The position numbers were made by a program, and so were the translations under genes. Positions 14,205 through 20,675 of a DNA stretch of 21,198 bases are shown here, piece after piece (the stretch's first letter is position 1; each line of letters starts with the position of its first letter). The stretch is from a virus. The DNA lies in the IMG/VR virus record IMGVR_UViG_3300023501_000066, positions 1 to 21,198 of that record. One strand, written 5' to 3'. The notes below the pieces were generated by a model. It made no database searches, was not told the DNA's origin, and worked only from the letters and a program-made list of their open reading frames with translations.

Positions 14205-15016
14205 TAGATATTAGGGTAATAAGTTTTAGGGGTTATGTATGTACTAGATGGAGATCCATCTTCAGATAAAGCCCTTGCTAAATCATCTTCGTAAAACAAT
14301 TTTAATTCTTGTGTTCTTTCTGGTGCAAACTTTTGAGATAATAAATAAGTTAAACCAGAAACCATACATGGAACAAATCTATAAGGTGCATCAACTGCAT
14401 TACTAAATGCTCCCACATCTTGAATTCTTTTAACATAATATATACTTAATTTACTTGTAGCCACCGCAGCACTTGCACTAGGTAACGGATAAAGTGTAAC
14501 TGTAACTCTATCTATAAATCTTTGTACCCAAAACTGAGAAGGGGTTCCAACTGCAGCTTTGTTAGCTGTACCTGAATATGCGGATCTGTCTACTTTAGTT
14601 AATCCAACATCTGATTGAGAAGTAGTATTATAATTTTGTCTATAAGTAACATTTAAAAGATCTGTAATACCATAGATATTTGCTGTAGGTAAAGTTGTTG
14701 CTTGAGGTGAAGCAGCTGCTGCTGCGGCACTATCAACTGAGTTTCTGTAGAAAGTATATGTTCCAGCACCTTCGTCAGTTGCATCAACATTAGTAGTAGA
14801 CCCTTGAGTTAATGTAACATTTGTATTACCAATTTCCCAAAAGTGTAAACCTCTATTACCCCATTCTTGAAATAAAATATTTAAAGATCTTCTAGCTGTT
14901 TTTAATTGATGTCCAGAAGTACCTACTAAACCTATACGCTCATAAGCGTCAGCAATAATTTCATCAATCGAAAAGTCTTGATCAAATTGATAAGCACCTG
15001 AAGTTGTATTAGACAT
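14204..15016 (-). CDS. P22 gp4-like tail accessory/adaptor protein (270 aa)
   Basis: The N-terminus has the signature FSIDEIIADAYERIGLVG (residues 15-32), then LKTARRSLNILFQEWGNRGL (38-57) and FWEI, characteristic of gp4-like head-tail adaptors in P22-like phages. The middle is Ala/Thr-rich beta sequence; the end includes FVPCMVSGLTYLLSQKFA, then LKLFYEDDLARAL. P22 gp4 binds below the portal after packaging. Some gp4 proteins also cleave peptidoglycan, but no such domain is visible here. A good AGGAG precedes the start; the next gene is joined by TAATG. Together with the nozzle gene this supports a P22-type tail. Confidence 0.7.
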   Translation of the reverse strand: MSNTTSGAYQFDQDFSIDEIIADAYERIGLVGTSGHQLKTARRSLNILFQEWGNRGLHFWEIGNTNVTLTQGSTTNVDATDEGAGTYTFYRNSVDSAAAAAASPQATTLPTANIYGITDLLNVTYRQNYNTTSQSDVGLTKVDRSAYSGTANKAAVGTPSQFWVQRFIDRVTVTLYPLPSASAAVATSKLSIYYVKRIQDVGAFSNAVDAPYRFVPCMVSGLTYLLSQKFAPERTQELKLFYEDDLARALSEDGSPSSTYITPKTYYPNI

Positions 15017-15027
15017 TTAATACTCCT

Positions 15028-15357
15028 TTAAAATGTTCCTATAATATAAAAAAAATCACAATTAGTTAAATCAGCATACATTCCAGTATCAGCATAAATA
15101 CCAGCACCTGGTAAATTAAATTCAACAGTTTCATTGGCTCCTGCTGCAAATTTACCGTGGTAAATTAATGCAGACGCTGTTTTAGCATCTCCAATTTCAT
15201 TATATATTTTTATTTCAGCATCTGCTGCTGAAGATTGTGCATAGATACTCATAATATTACATTTAGTAATATCAGCTGCTGAGCCAGCAACAAGGGATTG
15301 AATTTGTCCATCTGCTGTTAGTATTATTGATTGTTTAACTTTTGATACTATTCCCAT
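15028..15357 (-). CDS. Hypothetical beta-rich virion protein (109 aa)
   Basis: A small protein of alternating hydrophobic/polar strands: QSIILTADGQIQSLVAGSA, then NIMSIYAQSSAADAEIKIYN, AANETVEF-like middle and FFYIIGTF at the end. No family name comes to mind. The layout (short, beta-sandwich-like) suits a head-tail joining or decoration role. An AAGGAG site lies seven bases before the ATG. A GC-rich hairpin separates it from the 135-aa gene upstream, and the gp4-like gene follows after 11 bases. Confidence 0.6.
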   Translation of the reverse strand: MGIVSKVKQSIILTADGQIQSLVAGSAADITKCNIMSIYAQSSAADAEIKIYNEIGDAKTASALIYHGKFAAGANETVEFNLPGAGIYADTGMYADLTNCDFFYIIGTF

Positions 15358-15378
15358 AATTTTCTCCTTAAATTTTGT

Positions 15379-15398
15379 AGAGGCCCCGAAGGGCCCCT
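15379..15398 (-). terminator. GC-rich intergenic hairpin with UUCG loop
   Basis: On the minus strand AGGGGCCC-TTCG-GGGCCTCT forms an eight-pair stem (one G-U) closed by a C(UUCG)G tetraloop, an especially stable RNA loop. It lies after the stop of the 135-aa gene. No run of T follows, so it may be an RNA-end or processing hairpin, or a partial attenuator, not a strong terminator. Confidence 0.5.
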
Positions 15399-15408
15399 TA
15401 ATTATTTA

Positions 15409-15816
15409 TTATACTTCTTTTGCCCAAACACCTTGAGCGTCTACTACTGTCCAAAAGTCAGTTGAGTTCAAAGATGCAAGAGTAACAAAATCACCTACTT
15501 TAGATGTAGCTTGTGTATTAATAAGATCTTTAGCGTCTGTCAAAGATCCAGCATACAAAACACCATCTGCTGCGGCAGGACTAATTGTAAAAGTGTTAAC
15601 GCCATCTTGTGCAGTATTAACAAAAGTTACTATTCTTCCAATTGAGATTGCTGGTAAAGTAAAAATAACACCATCAGTTTTTGATGTAAGTGTTTTTCCT
15701 GAATCACCATTTACTACAGTATAGCTAGATTCTTTTTTTTCAATATTAAATCCAGTTAAACCTGCTTCATTAATTTTCCCTTGAAGTACGGGTCCTCTAA
15801 ATAGAGTTGTTGCCAT
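15409..15816 (-). CDS. Hypothetical virion protein with fibre-like beta module (135 aa)
   Basis: Residues 30-85 read as a small beta module: SSYTVVNGDSGKTLTSKTDG, then IFTLPAISIGRIVTFVN and NTFTISPAA. A matching pattern (YT...GD, then FT-LPA---G--V-F, then N-LTV) appears in the fibre protein at 10329-11099. The ending FWTVVDAQGVWAKEV is conserved-looking. A good AGGAG lies upstream, and a possible promoter lies in the preceding gap. It may be a decoration or fibre-related protein; no family is named with confidence. Confidence 0.6.
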   Translation of the reverse strand: MATTLFRGPVLQGKINEAGLTGFNIEKKESSYTVVNGDSGKTLTSKTDGVIFTLPAISIGRIVTFVNTAQDGVNTFTISPAAADGVLYAGSLTDAKDLINTQATSKVGDFVTLASLNSTDFWTVVDAQGVWAKEV

Positions 15817-15839
15817 GATATATTCTCCTAGTTAATTCC

Positions 15840-15869
15840 GCATAGTCTCTAGGCCGTCGACTATACTGC
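15840..15869 (-). promoter_or_regulatory. Leader inverted repeat upstream of the 135-aa gene
   Basis: On the minus strand GCA-gta-TAGTC-(11 bases)-GACTA-TGC pairs as a hairpin with a three-base bulge. It falls in the 163-base gap (15817-15979), which has no gene and separates the capsid block from the neck and tail block. It would lie in the leader of the candidate promoter at 15906-15934. Role unknown. Confidence 0.4.
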
Positions 15870-15905
15870 GCCCATGCAGAAAATTAGTTTATGTATAGTA
15901 ATGAA

Positions 15906-15934
15906 ATAGTATACTAGATTTGAGTAGAGTGCAA
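15906..15934 (-). promoter_or_regulatory. Weak candidate promoter for neck/tail genes
   Basis: On the minus strand TTGCAC (15934-15929) is followed after 17 bases by TACTAT, or after 15 by the better TATACT (15913-15908). The gap is the longest non-coding minus-strand stretch between virion genes and lies just before the neck and tail genes, where a separate promoter would make sense. Matches to consensus are modest. Confidence 0.3.
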
Positions 15935-15979
15935 GAAATCCCACAGTAAAAATGCGATTTACGCAATGTAGCTTGTTAA

Positions 15980-16189
15980 TTAAGTAGCTACAGAAACTTG
16001 TGGAGCAGCAGCTTCTATGCTGTTTTGTAAGTGAGAAATCCTAGCTTCTTCAAGCTTTATGTCAGTAACGACTCTTTTAATTAAATCGTCGATCTTGACC
16101 ATGTCAAGAGTATATCTGTTATTATCCAGATGCTCCTGTTCCCACTTCAACTCCAAGGACCTTTTTGCTTTGTATAGGTCTTGTATCAT
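15980..16189 (-). CDS. Small coiled-coil hypothetical protein (69 aa)
   Basis: I chose the ATG at 16189 because AAGAGG lies six bases before it; the upstream ATG at 16204 has no ribosome site. The protein reads MIQDLYKAKRSLELKWEQEH, then helical repeats (VKIDDLIKRVVTDIKLEEARISHL) and an Ala/Val tail. It is probably one long helix or coiled coil. It overlaps the 86-aa gene by 68 bases in another frame, more than its neighbours do, so the 3' part of that gene or this start might be misassigned. Function unknown. Confidence 0.55.
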   Translation of the reverse strand: MIQDLYKAKRSLELKWEQEHLDNNRYTLDMVKIDDLIKRVVTDIKLEEARISHLQNSIEAAAPQVSVAT

Positions 16190-16382
16190 TGATAACCTCT
16201 TCATAAGTTATTCTATTTAATCCCGAATGGTAACTATCTCCGAGATATTCCCAAACTATACTCTTTTCTCCTAGTTTGTCAAGTATAACCTTTTCAACAT
16301 TTTTAGCTGTATCTTCATCATGTTCAATATTAAATTTAGCATGGTGATTGTAAGCCCAGATATTGATTAGAGTTTTTTTCAT
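16122..16382 (-). CDS. Hypothetical protein after major capsid gene (86 aa)
   Basis: Starts MKKTLINIWAYNHHAKFNIE and contains VEKVILDKLGEKSIVWEYLG and HSGLNRITYEEV. The folded part looks complete by about residue 68. The last 18 residues (PIQSKKVLGVEVGTGASG) are low in character and fall in the 68-base overlap with the next gene, so the natural C-terminus may be this tail or reflect gene overlap. It lies after the hairpin that follows the capsid gene, and its ribosome site is weak. No known domain. Confidence 0.5.
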   Translation of the reverse strand: MKKTLINIWAYNHHAKFNIEHDEDTAKNVEKVILDKLGEKSIVWEYLGDSYHSGLNRITYEEVINDTRPIQSKKVLGVEVGTGASG

Positions 16383-16407
16383 AAGTTTTTCTTTCTACTG
16401 TTTAAAT

Positions 16408-16430
16408 GTGGCGGAATTGTGTTCCGCCAC
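16408..16430 (-). terminator. Hairpin after the major capsid gene
   Basis: GTGGCGGAA-TTGTG-TTCCGCCAC is a perfect nine-pair stem with a five-base loop, 12 bases beyond the capsid gene's stop. On the minus strand it is followed by ATTTAAACAG, a poor T-run; the T-rich side precedes it. Most likely a partial terminator or mRNA-stabilising hairpin that keeps capsid transcripts abundant. Confidence 0.6.
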
Positions 16431-16442
16431 AAAAATTACTAA

Positions 16443-17348
16443 TTATGCACCACTACAACCGAAGATACCTCTATAGTCGGATACACCAAACGCGTATCTT
16501 TCTCTAGCTTTGTATCTAACGTTTCCAGTGTCAAAGTCCCCTTCCATTGACGTAGTCAACGGAGTTCTTGAGAACATCTTCATACCATTTGGAACGTCTG
16601 TGATTAAGTACCAAGAATCAGCGTCAGTTAGGAAGTTGTTCACTCTATAACCTTGAGGAACCATTCCCATTGAGTTGATTGCATTGATATCATTATCAGC
16701 AGTTTGAGTTCTACCTTGAGACTTCATAAGTCTTTCAGCGTTGAACTGGTTAGCTGATGGAATGATCATCTTAACCGCTTTAGCAGCTATTCTTAAACCT
16801 CTTTCATCAGTGAAAGCAGCTACGTCGATTAGCGCTTGCTCTAATGAAGTTTCGTTTAAGTCAGCTTGAGTAGCAAAAGTGTTAGCTACATTCGTACCTG
16901 AAACTGTAGTATGCGCTGTACTAAACAGTGCTACTTGGTCTCCAGATGTGAAAGTAGTAAAACCATTATTTAATGGTGCTGCACCTTTTACTTCTTTAGC
17001 GTTGGACATAGATCTTGCTAGTGCTTTTGTGTATCTAGAAGAAAGTCTATCATAAAGGTTATCCTCTATTGCTTCTTCAGTGATAGCGAAAGCTAGCGCA
17101 ATCGTTTCCATTGTGTATCTAGCAGTGTAAGTTTCTTGTGCTTCATCGTAATTAACACCTGAACCTTCTGCTTTGACTTCTGCGTTTGCAAAACCAGATA
17201 ACATTACTTCCTCTTCGAAAGCTCTGTCAGATGATTCTTTTGTATAAATCTCAGCGTGCTGATTTTCATATCTTTTGTATTCCAAGCCAAATAGTGCATT
17301 TAGACCTGGCTCTAACTCTTTAACGAGTTGTGCTCTTGATATTGCCAT
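16443..17348 (-). CDS. Major capsid protein, HK97-type
   Basis: A 301-aa protein with a conserved N-terminus, MAISRAQLVKELEPGLNALF, then EYKRYENQHAEIYTKESSDR, EEEVMLSGF, and ETYTARYTMETIALAFAITE followed by EEAIEDNLYDRLSSRYTKAL. I recognise this as the Mu gpT-like/marine-phage form of the HK97 coat fold. Later landmarks are AAKAVKMIIPSANQFNAERL and DSWYLITDVPNGMKMFSRTP. It would form the icosahedral head shell. It follows the scaffold, the 152-aa protein and the probable decoration protein, and precedes a hairpin; GC content is among the highest in the window (26 of 60 in one line at 16501-16560). The start has an AGGAG site. No N-terminal protease-cleaved delta domain is visible, so the separate scaffold probably does that job. 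Confidence 0.88.
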   Translation of the reverse strand: MAISRAQLVKELEPGLNALFGLEYKRYENQHAEIYTKESSDRAFEEEVMLSGFANAEVKAEGSGVNYDEAQETYTARYTMETIALAFAITEEAIEDNLYDRLSSRYTKALARSMSNAKEVKGAAPLNNGFTTFTSGDQVALFSTAHTTVSGTNVANTFATQADLNETSLEQALIDVAAFTDERGLRIAAKAVKMIIPSANQFNAERLMKSQGRTQTADNDINAINSMGMVPQGYRVNNFLTDADSWYLITDVPNGMKMFSRTPLTTSMEGDFDTGNVRYKARERYAFGVSDYRGIFGCSGA

Positions 17349-17371
17349 GTTTTTATTCTCCTATTTGTTGA

Positions 17372-17941
17372 TTAACTTGGTGTTACAAATTCGCAAAGGT
17401 TTTGTACTACTATTACTTTTGCATAAGCCGCTGTAATGTCTTCATTCTCAGGGTCTTCTGCTACTCGTATTAGTCTCCATTGCTTACTTGTTGCTGATGT
17501 AGTTCCGATATCTAATGTTTGAGATGATCTTCCCGTAACTGTACTTCCTGCAACAGCATTACTGTCGTAAGTTTCCATAAATCCAGCTTGTGCTACTGTG
17601 TCGTCAGTTGCAATTTCATAGTTCTGGAAAGGGTTATCATTTACAAACGCATCAATATCGCCACTGCCATCAGTAGCTGTGCTTGCTATATAAACGTTAC
17701 TCCACGTTGGCTTTTGTGTGTTAGCCGCAGTGTAGAAACATCCGTTGAATACACCAATAGTTTTACTACTGGCTGTACCAACTGTCACATAACCAGCTGC
17801 AGTTTGAACCTGCGTGCCGAGATATATGTTAGTCGCGTTGCCATTATCGATTTTATACTTTGACTGTCCCGACGTTGCAGGCGAATTGCCCAACGTACTA
17901 ACAGGTGTAAAACCCATTCCGGCTACATTTCTATTTGCCAT
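17372..17941 (-). CDS. Putative capsid decoration/head protein (189 aa)
   Basis: Starts MANRNVAGMGFTPVSTLGNS and is a Thr/Ser/Ala-rich beta protein, with KYKIDNGNATNIYLGTQVQT, then GVFNGCFYTAANTQKPTWSN and EIATDDTVAQAGFMETYDSN. It has no scaffold-like or enzyme motif. It sits directly before the major capsid gene, as decoration (cement) proteins often do, and has a strong AAGGAG site, consistent with abundant expression. A head-surface role is the best guess; a minor capsid protein is an alternative. The upstream gap has a short GC hairpin. Confidence 0.6.
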   Translation of the reverse strand: MANRNVAGMGFTPVSTLGNSPATSGQSKYKIDNGNATNIYLGTQVQTAAGYVTVGTASSKTIGVFNGCFYTAANTQKPTWSNVYIASTATDGSGDIDAFVNDNPFQNYEIATDDTVAQAGFMETYDSNAVAGSTVTGRSSQTLDIGTTSATSKQWRLIRVAEDPENEDITAAYAKVIVVQNLCEFVTPS

Positions 17942-17964
17942 GTTTTTTTCTCCTTAGTGAACCT

Positions 17965-17978
17965 GCCACGTGAGTGGC
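17965..17978 (-). promoter_or_regulatory. Short hairpin before the decoration gene
   Basis: GCCAC-TCAC-GTGGC on the minus strand is a five-pair stem with a four-base loop, in the 81-base gap between the 152-aa gene and the decoration gene. It has no T-run. It may help separate or stabilise the messages; evidence is thin. Confidence 0.3.
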
Positions 17979-18022
17979 CTCCAGTTCGGTTGATATTATT
18001 CGTTGGAGAAAGAAATAGAATT

Positions 18023-18481
18023 TTATTTCTTACCGCCACCGAAGCTTTTGCTAGAACGCTCGACGCTCATCGGCATTCTTCTATCTTGATCCCTAAGTAA
18101 GTCGTTGTTTACTGCTTCGTCTTGAGCTTGAGTTTGTTTACGTTCATACTCTTGACGTTGCTGCGCAAGTTCTTCGGGTATCCTTGCCAAGACAAGGCCT
18201 CCTACTCCAATTACTCCAGCGTATTTTCCGTCTTGTACTATTGGAAAGTCAGAATCTTCATACTCTTCAGCTCTCACTAATTCGTATCCAGCTCTTAATC
18301 TACCATGTAAATTTTTGGTATCTTGAAAGCCCATTGATTCTACTCTTATCCATCTGTGTACAAAGCCGTCTGGCGCTGCAGGTGCATCGAGTGATGAAGG
18401 TGGCTTATACTCTTTAGGTCGTTCAGTTTTGTCCCTAGTATTAGCCGCACGAGAAGTTTTATTTATTGTTTCTTTTGTCAT
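18023..18481 (-). CDS. Conserved head-associated protein between scaffold and capsid (152 aa)
   Basis: The N-terminal 40 residues are hydrophilic. The core (39-105) reads GFVHRWIRVESMGFQDTKNL, then LRAGYELVRAEEYEDSDFP and GKYAGVIGVGGLVLARIPEE; the C-terminus is a charged helix ending SFGGGKK. I know this core from marine phage genomes at the same place, beside scaffold and coat genes, without a defined function. Four bases separate its ATG from the scaffold stop, with the GGAG overlapping that stop. It is likely made with the scaffold and may be an assembly factor or inner-capsid protein. Confidence 0.65.
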   Translation of the reverse strand: MTKETINKTSRAANTRDKTERPKEYKPPSSLDAPAAPDGFVHRWIRVESMGFQDTKNLHGRLRAGYELVRAEEYEDSDFPIVQDGKYAGVIGVGGLVLARIPEELAQQRQEYERKQTQAQDEAVNNDLLRDQDRRMPMSVERSSKSFGGGKK

Positions 18482-18485
18482 ATGC

Positions 18486-19433
18486 TTATGCTCCTTCCGT
18501 GAGTTTTAATTGTTTTGCATATTCTTCGAGTGGCACTCCTAATTTTTTAGCTATTGCTACCTGTGAAGAAGTGAGTCTCACAGTTTTGCGACCAGGTTTT
18601 GTGCTTCTGTTAGCCGAAGCTACCGACTGAACGGCCCTGTTCGTTTGCTTTATATTATTATTACCAAATTTATGACCAAAGTCAACTCTAATTCTCTTGT
18701 CAACCTCTTCATAATATTCATTACTCGTTGGATCATATCCCTCTTTTTCCACTAAATCCTTGTGAATTTCAAAGGCAGTAAAAGTCATAGCTCTATCTGT
18801 TCCGAACCATTCGTTTTTTGTTGCCCAATCTTCCGCCATAGGATCAGCTTGTGGTAATGATTTTGGAGTTTGTCTTGGTAAGTTTCCACCGTCAGATAGT
18901 TGTACAGGAATTTCCCGTTCAACTGGTCTTGTTGCTCTACGTTGCTCTGCTTTAGCATTCTCAAAGGCTAAAGAAGCAATTCTTTTATTAGCTTCAACTT
19001 GTAACGCCGCATCACCATTCTCAATAGCCAGTGCAAGATCTCTCTGCGCTGAATCGAGTCCAGTTTTTAGGTTAGTTTCAAATTTAGTTTGGTAGTCAGA
19101 ATCAATCTTATCGAATCTAGATTTATCCTCTCTTCTTTTTTCTTCTACAGCGCCGGCGTATTGAAGTGCAGCTTGCTCTCGTCTTTCAGCTTCTCTCATC
19201 TTACGAGTCAATTTAGCAATTCTAGATTGTACACCTGTACTATAATCTTCTAGTTTTTTGTCTTCCTTTGTTTCCTGTATTACTTCTGTTTCTGTTCCGT
19301 GGTCCGTGTTTCCTGAATCAGTATCAATAACTGATTCTTCTTTTGTTTCTTCTATATCTACATCAATTTCTGGTCCTGATGTATCTAGATCAACCGACAT
19401 TTGTCCCGGTGATTGTTTTTGGTCTTCTGGCAT
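18486..19433 (-). CDS. Capsid scaffolding protein
   Basis: A 315-aa acidic, highly charged protein upstream of the capsid gene, as expected for a scaffold. Residues 1-65 are Asp/Glu-rich and disordered (SVDLDTSGPEIDVDIEETKE). Residues 68-170 form a coiled coil (RIAKLTRKMREAERREQAAL, continuing to RREDK). Later come DPMAEDWATKNEWFGTDRAM, then EIHKDLVEKEGYDPTSNEYY and DFGHKF. The C-terminus (280-311) is basic and helical (KTVRLTSSQVAIAKKLGVPL), matching the coat-binding helix of other scaffolds. A good GGAAGGAG lies upstream. It would direct capsid size and then leave or be degraded. No protease motif is visible. Confidence 0.8.
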   Translation of the reverse strand: MPEDQKQSPGQMSVDLDTSGPEIDVDIEETKEESVIDTDSGNTDHGTETEVIQETKEDKKLEDYSTGVQSRIAKLTRKMREAERREQAALQYAGAVEEKRREDKSRFDKIDSDYQTKFETNLKTGLDSAQRDLALAIENGDAALQVEANKRIASLAFENAKAEQRRATRPVEREIPVQLSDGGNLPRQTPKSLPQADPMAEDWATKNEWFGTDRAMTFTAFEIHKDLVEKEGYDPTSNEYYEEVDKRIRVDFGHKFGNNNIKQTNRAVQSVASANRSTKPGRKTVRLTSSQVAIAKKLGVPLEEYAKQLKLTEGA

Positions 19434-19453
19434 AGTGTCTCCTTCCGACTATG

Positions 19454-19894
19454 TTAGTATTTGTGCAGGATATCTGTTGGATCCTGTACTGTTGCGAGTA
19501 TCTCATCGTCGTTTAATAGACGAACTTCTCCACCTTCGATCTCGATTCGTGATCCGGAATAACGTGCAAAGACTACCCAATCTTTAACCTTGCACCACGG
19601 ACCATGTGGAAATTTATTTTTATCTAAATAACAATCAGGTCCCATTGCAAGAACGTTTCCGCATTGCGATGCAACTTGTTGTCTATCGATAGTTTCTTGT
19701 CCCATTAAGATTCCGCCATTAGTTTTCTCTTTCATTCTGAAAGGGAGAACTAACATACGCCATCCTGTGGGCATAGGTAATTTTGTAGTTTCCGCTGTAA
19801 TTTCTTTTACAGGTTCTTCTTTATATTTATCTAATAATGCTGATTTAATTTGTGGGACCTCTGTGGAGGTCGATGACTGTTCCGCGTTGTTCAT
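19454..19894 (-). CDS. GroES-like co-chaperonin
   Basis: Residues 40-140 follow GroES: PTGWRMLVLPFRMKEK, then mobile loop TNGGILMGQETIDRQQVASQ (58-77), GNVLAMGPDCY, a WCKVKDWVVFARYSGSRIEI core and LLNDDEILATVQDP. The GGIL (60-63) corresponds to the GGIV of GroES that docks on GroEL, so it probably works with the host GroEL, like T4 gp31. The first 39 residues are an acidic/polar extension absent from bacterial GroES. Located just before the scaffold, it likely helps fold coat protein. The AAGGA ribosome site supports the start at 19894, although the gene overlaps the 78-aa gene by 50 bases. Confidence 0.88.
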   Translation of the reverse strand: MNNAEQSSTSTEVPQIKSALLDKYKEEPVKEITAETTKLPMPTGWRMLVLPFRMKEKTNGGILMGQETIDRQQVASQCGNVLAMGPDCYLDKNKFPHGPWCKVKDWVVFARYSGSRIEIEGGEVRLLNDDEILATVQDPTDILHKY

Positions 19895-20081
19895 TTTCTT
19901 CCTTATCGTTTAGCAGGCTAATGATTTCCTGGCGCACTGATTCCAATGCATTTATTTGTCCTATTATATACTTGTAAGTCTCCATACTGTCAACCCCTCC
20001 TGATGTAACGGATAAGGCCAATAATGTGACTCTTTTATCTAGTGCTCTTCTTAATTTCGCTAATACTTGTTCTGGTTCCAT
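19845..20081 (-). CDS. Small helical hypothetical protein (78 aa)
   Basis: Reads MEPEQVLAKLRRALDKRVTL, then TYKYIIGQINALESVRQEII and SLLNDKEENEQRG, a pattern of two amphipathic helices that I associate with a common small marine-phage protein of unknown function. The Tyr-Lys-Tyr-Ile-Ile-Gly-Gln segment is the most characteristic part. An AAAGGG site precedes the ATG. The 3' end overlaps the GroES gene by 50 bases in another frame, and the GroES ribosome site lies in this gene. It may assist packaging or assembly by location; no proof. Confidence 0.65.
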   Translation of the reverse strand: MEPEQVLAKLRRALDKRVTLLALSVTSGGVDSMETYKYIIGQINALESVRQEIISLLNDKEENEQRGTVIDLHRGPTN

Positions 20082-20091
20082 TTTTCCCTTT

Positions 20092-20256
20092 CTATTTTGC
20101 TATTTTATCTTTATTGGGTCCCTTTTTTATCACATAATCTTGAGTTCCGCTAGCCCCTGTTTCTACTTCTTTTTTCAAGTGTCTAAACAAACTCATCTCT
20201 TTTATCTTTCTATAATGGTCTTTTAAAAAGGCTTCAATATCTTTAGTATCTCTCAT
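20092..20256 (-). CDS. Small lysine-rich hypothetical protein (54 aa)
   Basis: Found by reading the minus strand from the ATG at 20256: MRDTKDIEAFLKDHYRKIKE, then MSLFRHLKKEVETGASGTQD and a basic tail ending KIAK. The ATG overlaps the stop of the 90-aa gene (TAATG), so coupling supports it. It ends 10 bases before the next start and covers what would otherwise be a gap. It is helical and charged, with no recognisable domain. Confidence 0.65.
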   Translation of the reverse strand: MRDTKDIEAFLKDHYRKIKEMSLFRHLKKEVETGASGTQDYVIKKGPNKDKIAK

Positions 20257-20528
20257 TAACAATTCCATTTTCTAAGTGATTTAGATAATCTATCTTCACC
20301 CGTATTATTACTAGCTTTTTGTCTTTTTCGCATACCGGTCATACGCGCGCAGAAAGAAGATCTACGTTTAGCGTCTTTAGAACCTGCTTTTAATTTTGAG
20401 GGTTTAGTAGTAACTGCTGTTTTAAGTTTTGATCCAGGATTTGCTGCTCTGTAAGATGCAACACCTTTAGCATTCAGTCCACCTGATTTAGATTTACCTT
20501 CTTTTCTAGTCCAAGCTGCAGTAGCCAT
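20256..20528 (-). CDS. Conserved basic small protein (90 aa), DUF6321-like
   Basis: The sequence has the layout MATAAWTRKEGKSKSGGLNA, KGVASYRAANPGSKLK, then RRSSFCARMTGMRKRQK and the end RLSKSLRKWNC. I recognise this as a widespread small phage protein, probably the DUF6321 family; the name is from memory. Strong positive charge and Arg/Lys-rich segments suggest nucleic-acid or capsid-interior binding. It is linked by TAATG overlaps to the 48-aa gene upstream and the 54-aa gene downstream. One Cys in SFCAR and a terminal Cys (WNC) are conserved features as I recall. Confidence 0.7.
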   Translation of the reverse strand: MATAAWTRKEGKSKSGGLNAKGVASYRAANPGSKLKTAVTTKPSKLKAGSKDAKRRSSFCARMTGMRKRQKASNNTGEDRLSKSLRKWNC

Positions 20529-20674
20529 TATTTTTTCTTTGCTGTTTTGGCTGATTTTATAAATGCTTTTTTTGTAGGTGCACCTTTAGTTCCAGGTTTT
20601 CTCATCTTCTCACCTGAACCGTCAGCGATTCTCTTTTTTTTAGCGTGAATATTTGCGTAGAGTCCTGGTCTCAT
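20528..20674 (-). CDS. Very small basic protein, MRPGLYANIHAKK type (48 aa)
   Basis: The minus strand from the ATG at 20674 gives MRPGLYANIHAKKKRIADGS, then GEKMRKPGTKGAPTKKAF and a Lys/Ala tail. I recall this motif from other marine phage genomes next to the 90-aa type gene, so a conserved pair is likely. The start is one base after the stop of the 44-aa gene, and its stop forms TAATG with the 90-aa gene. Highly basic; possible nucleic-acid-binding or virion role, not proven. Confidence 0.75.
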   Translation of the reverse strand: MRPGLYANIHAKKKRIADGSGEKMRKPGTKGAPTKKAFIKSAKTAKKK

Positions 20675-20675
20675 A

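Noticed and set aside
15840-15870. Possible tRNA or attachment site in the 163-base gap
   Set aside because: No cloverleaf, anticodon arm or T-loop pattern, and there is no integrase gene in the window.
19258-19587. Plus-strand open frame opposite scaffold and GroES
   Set aside because: Ser/Val-rich shadow translation of the acidic scaffold region; the minus-strand genes explain the sequence.
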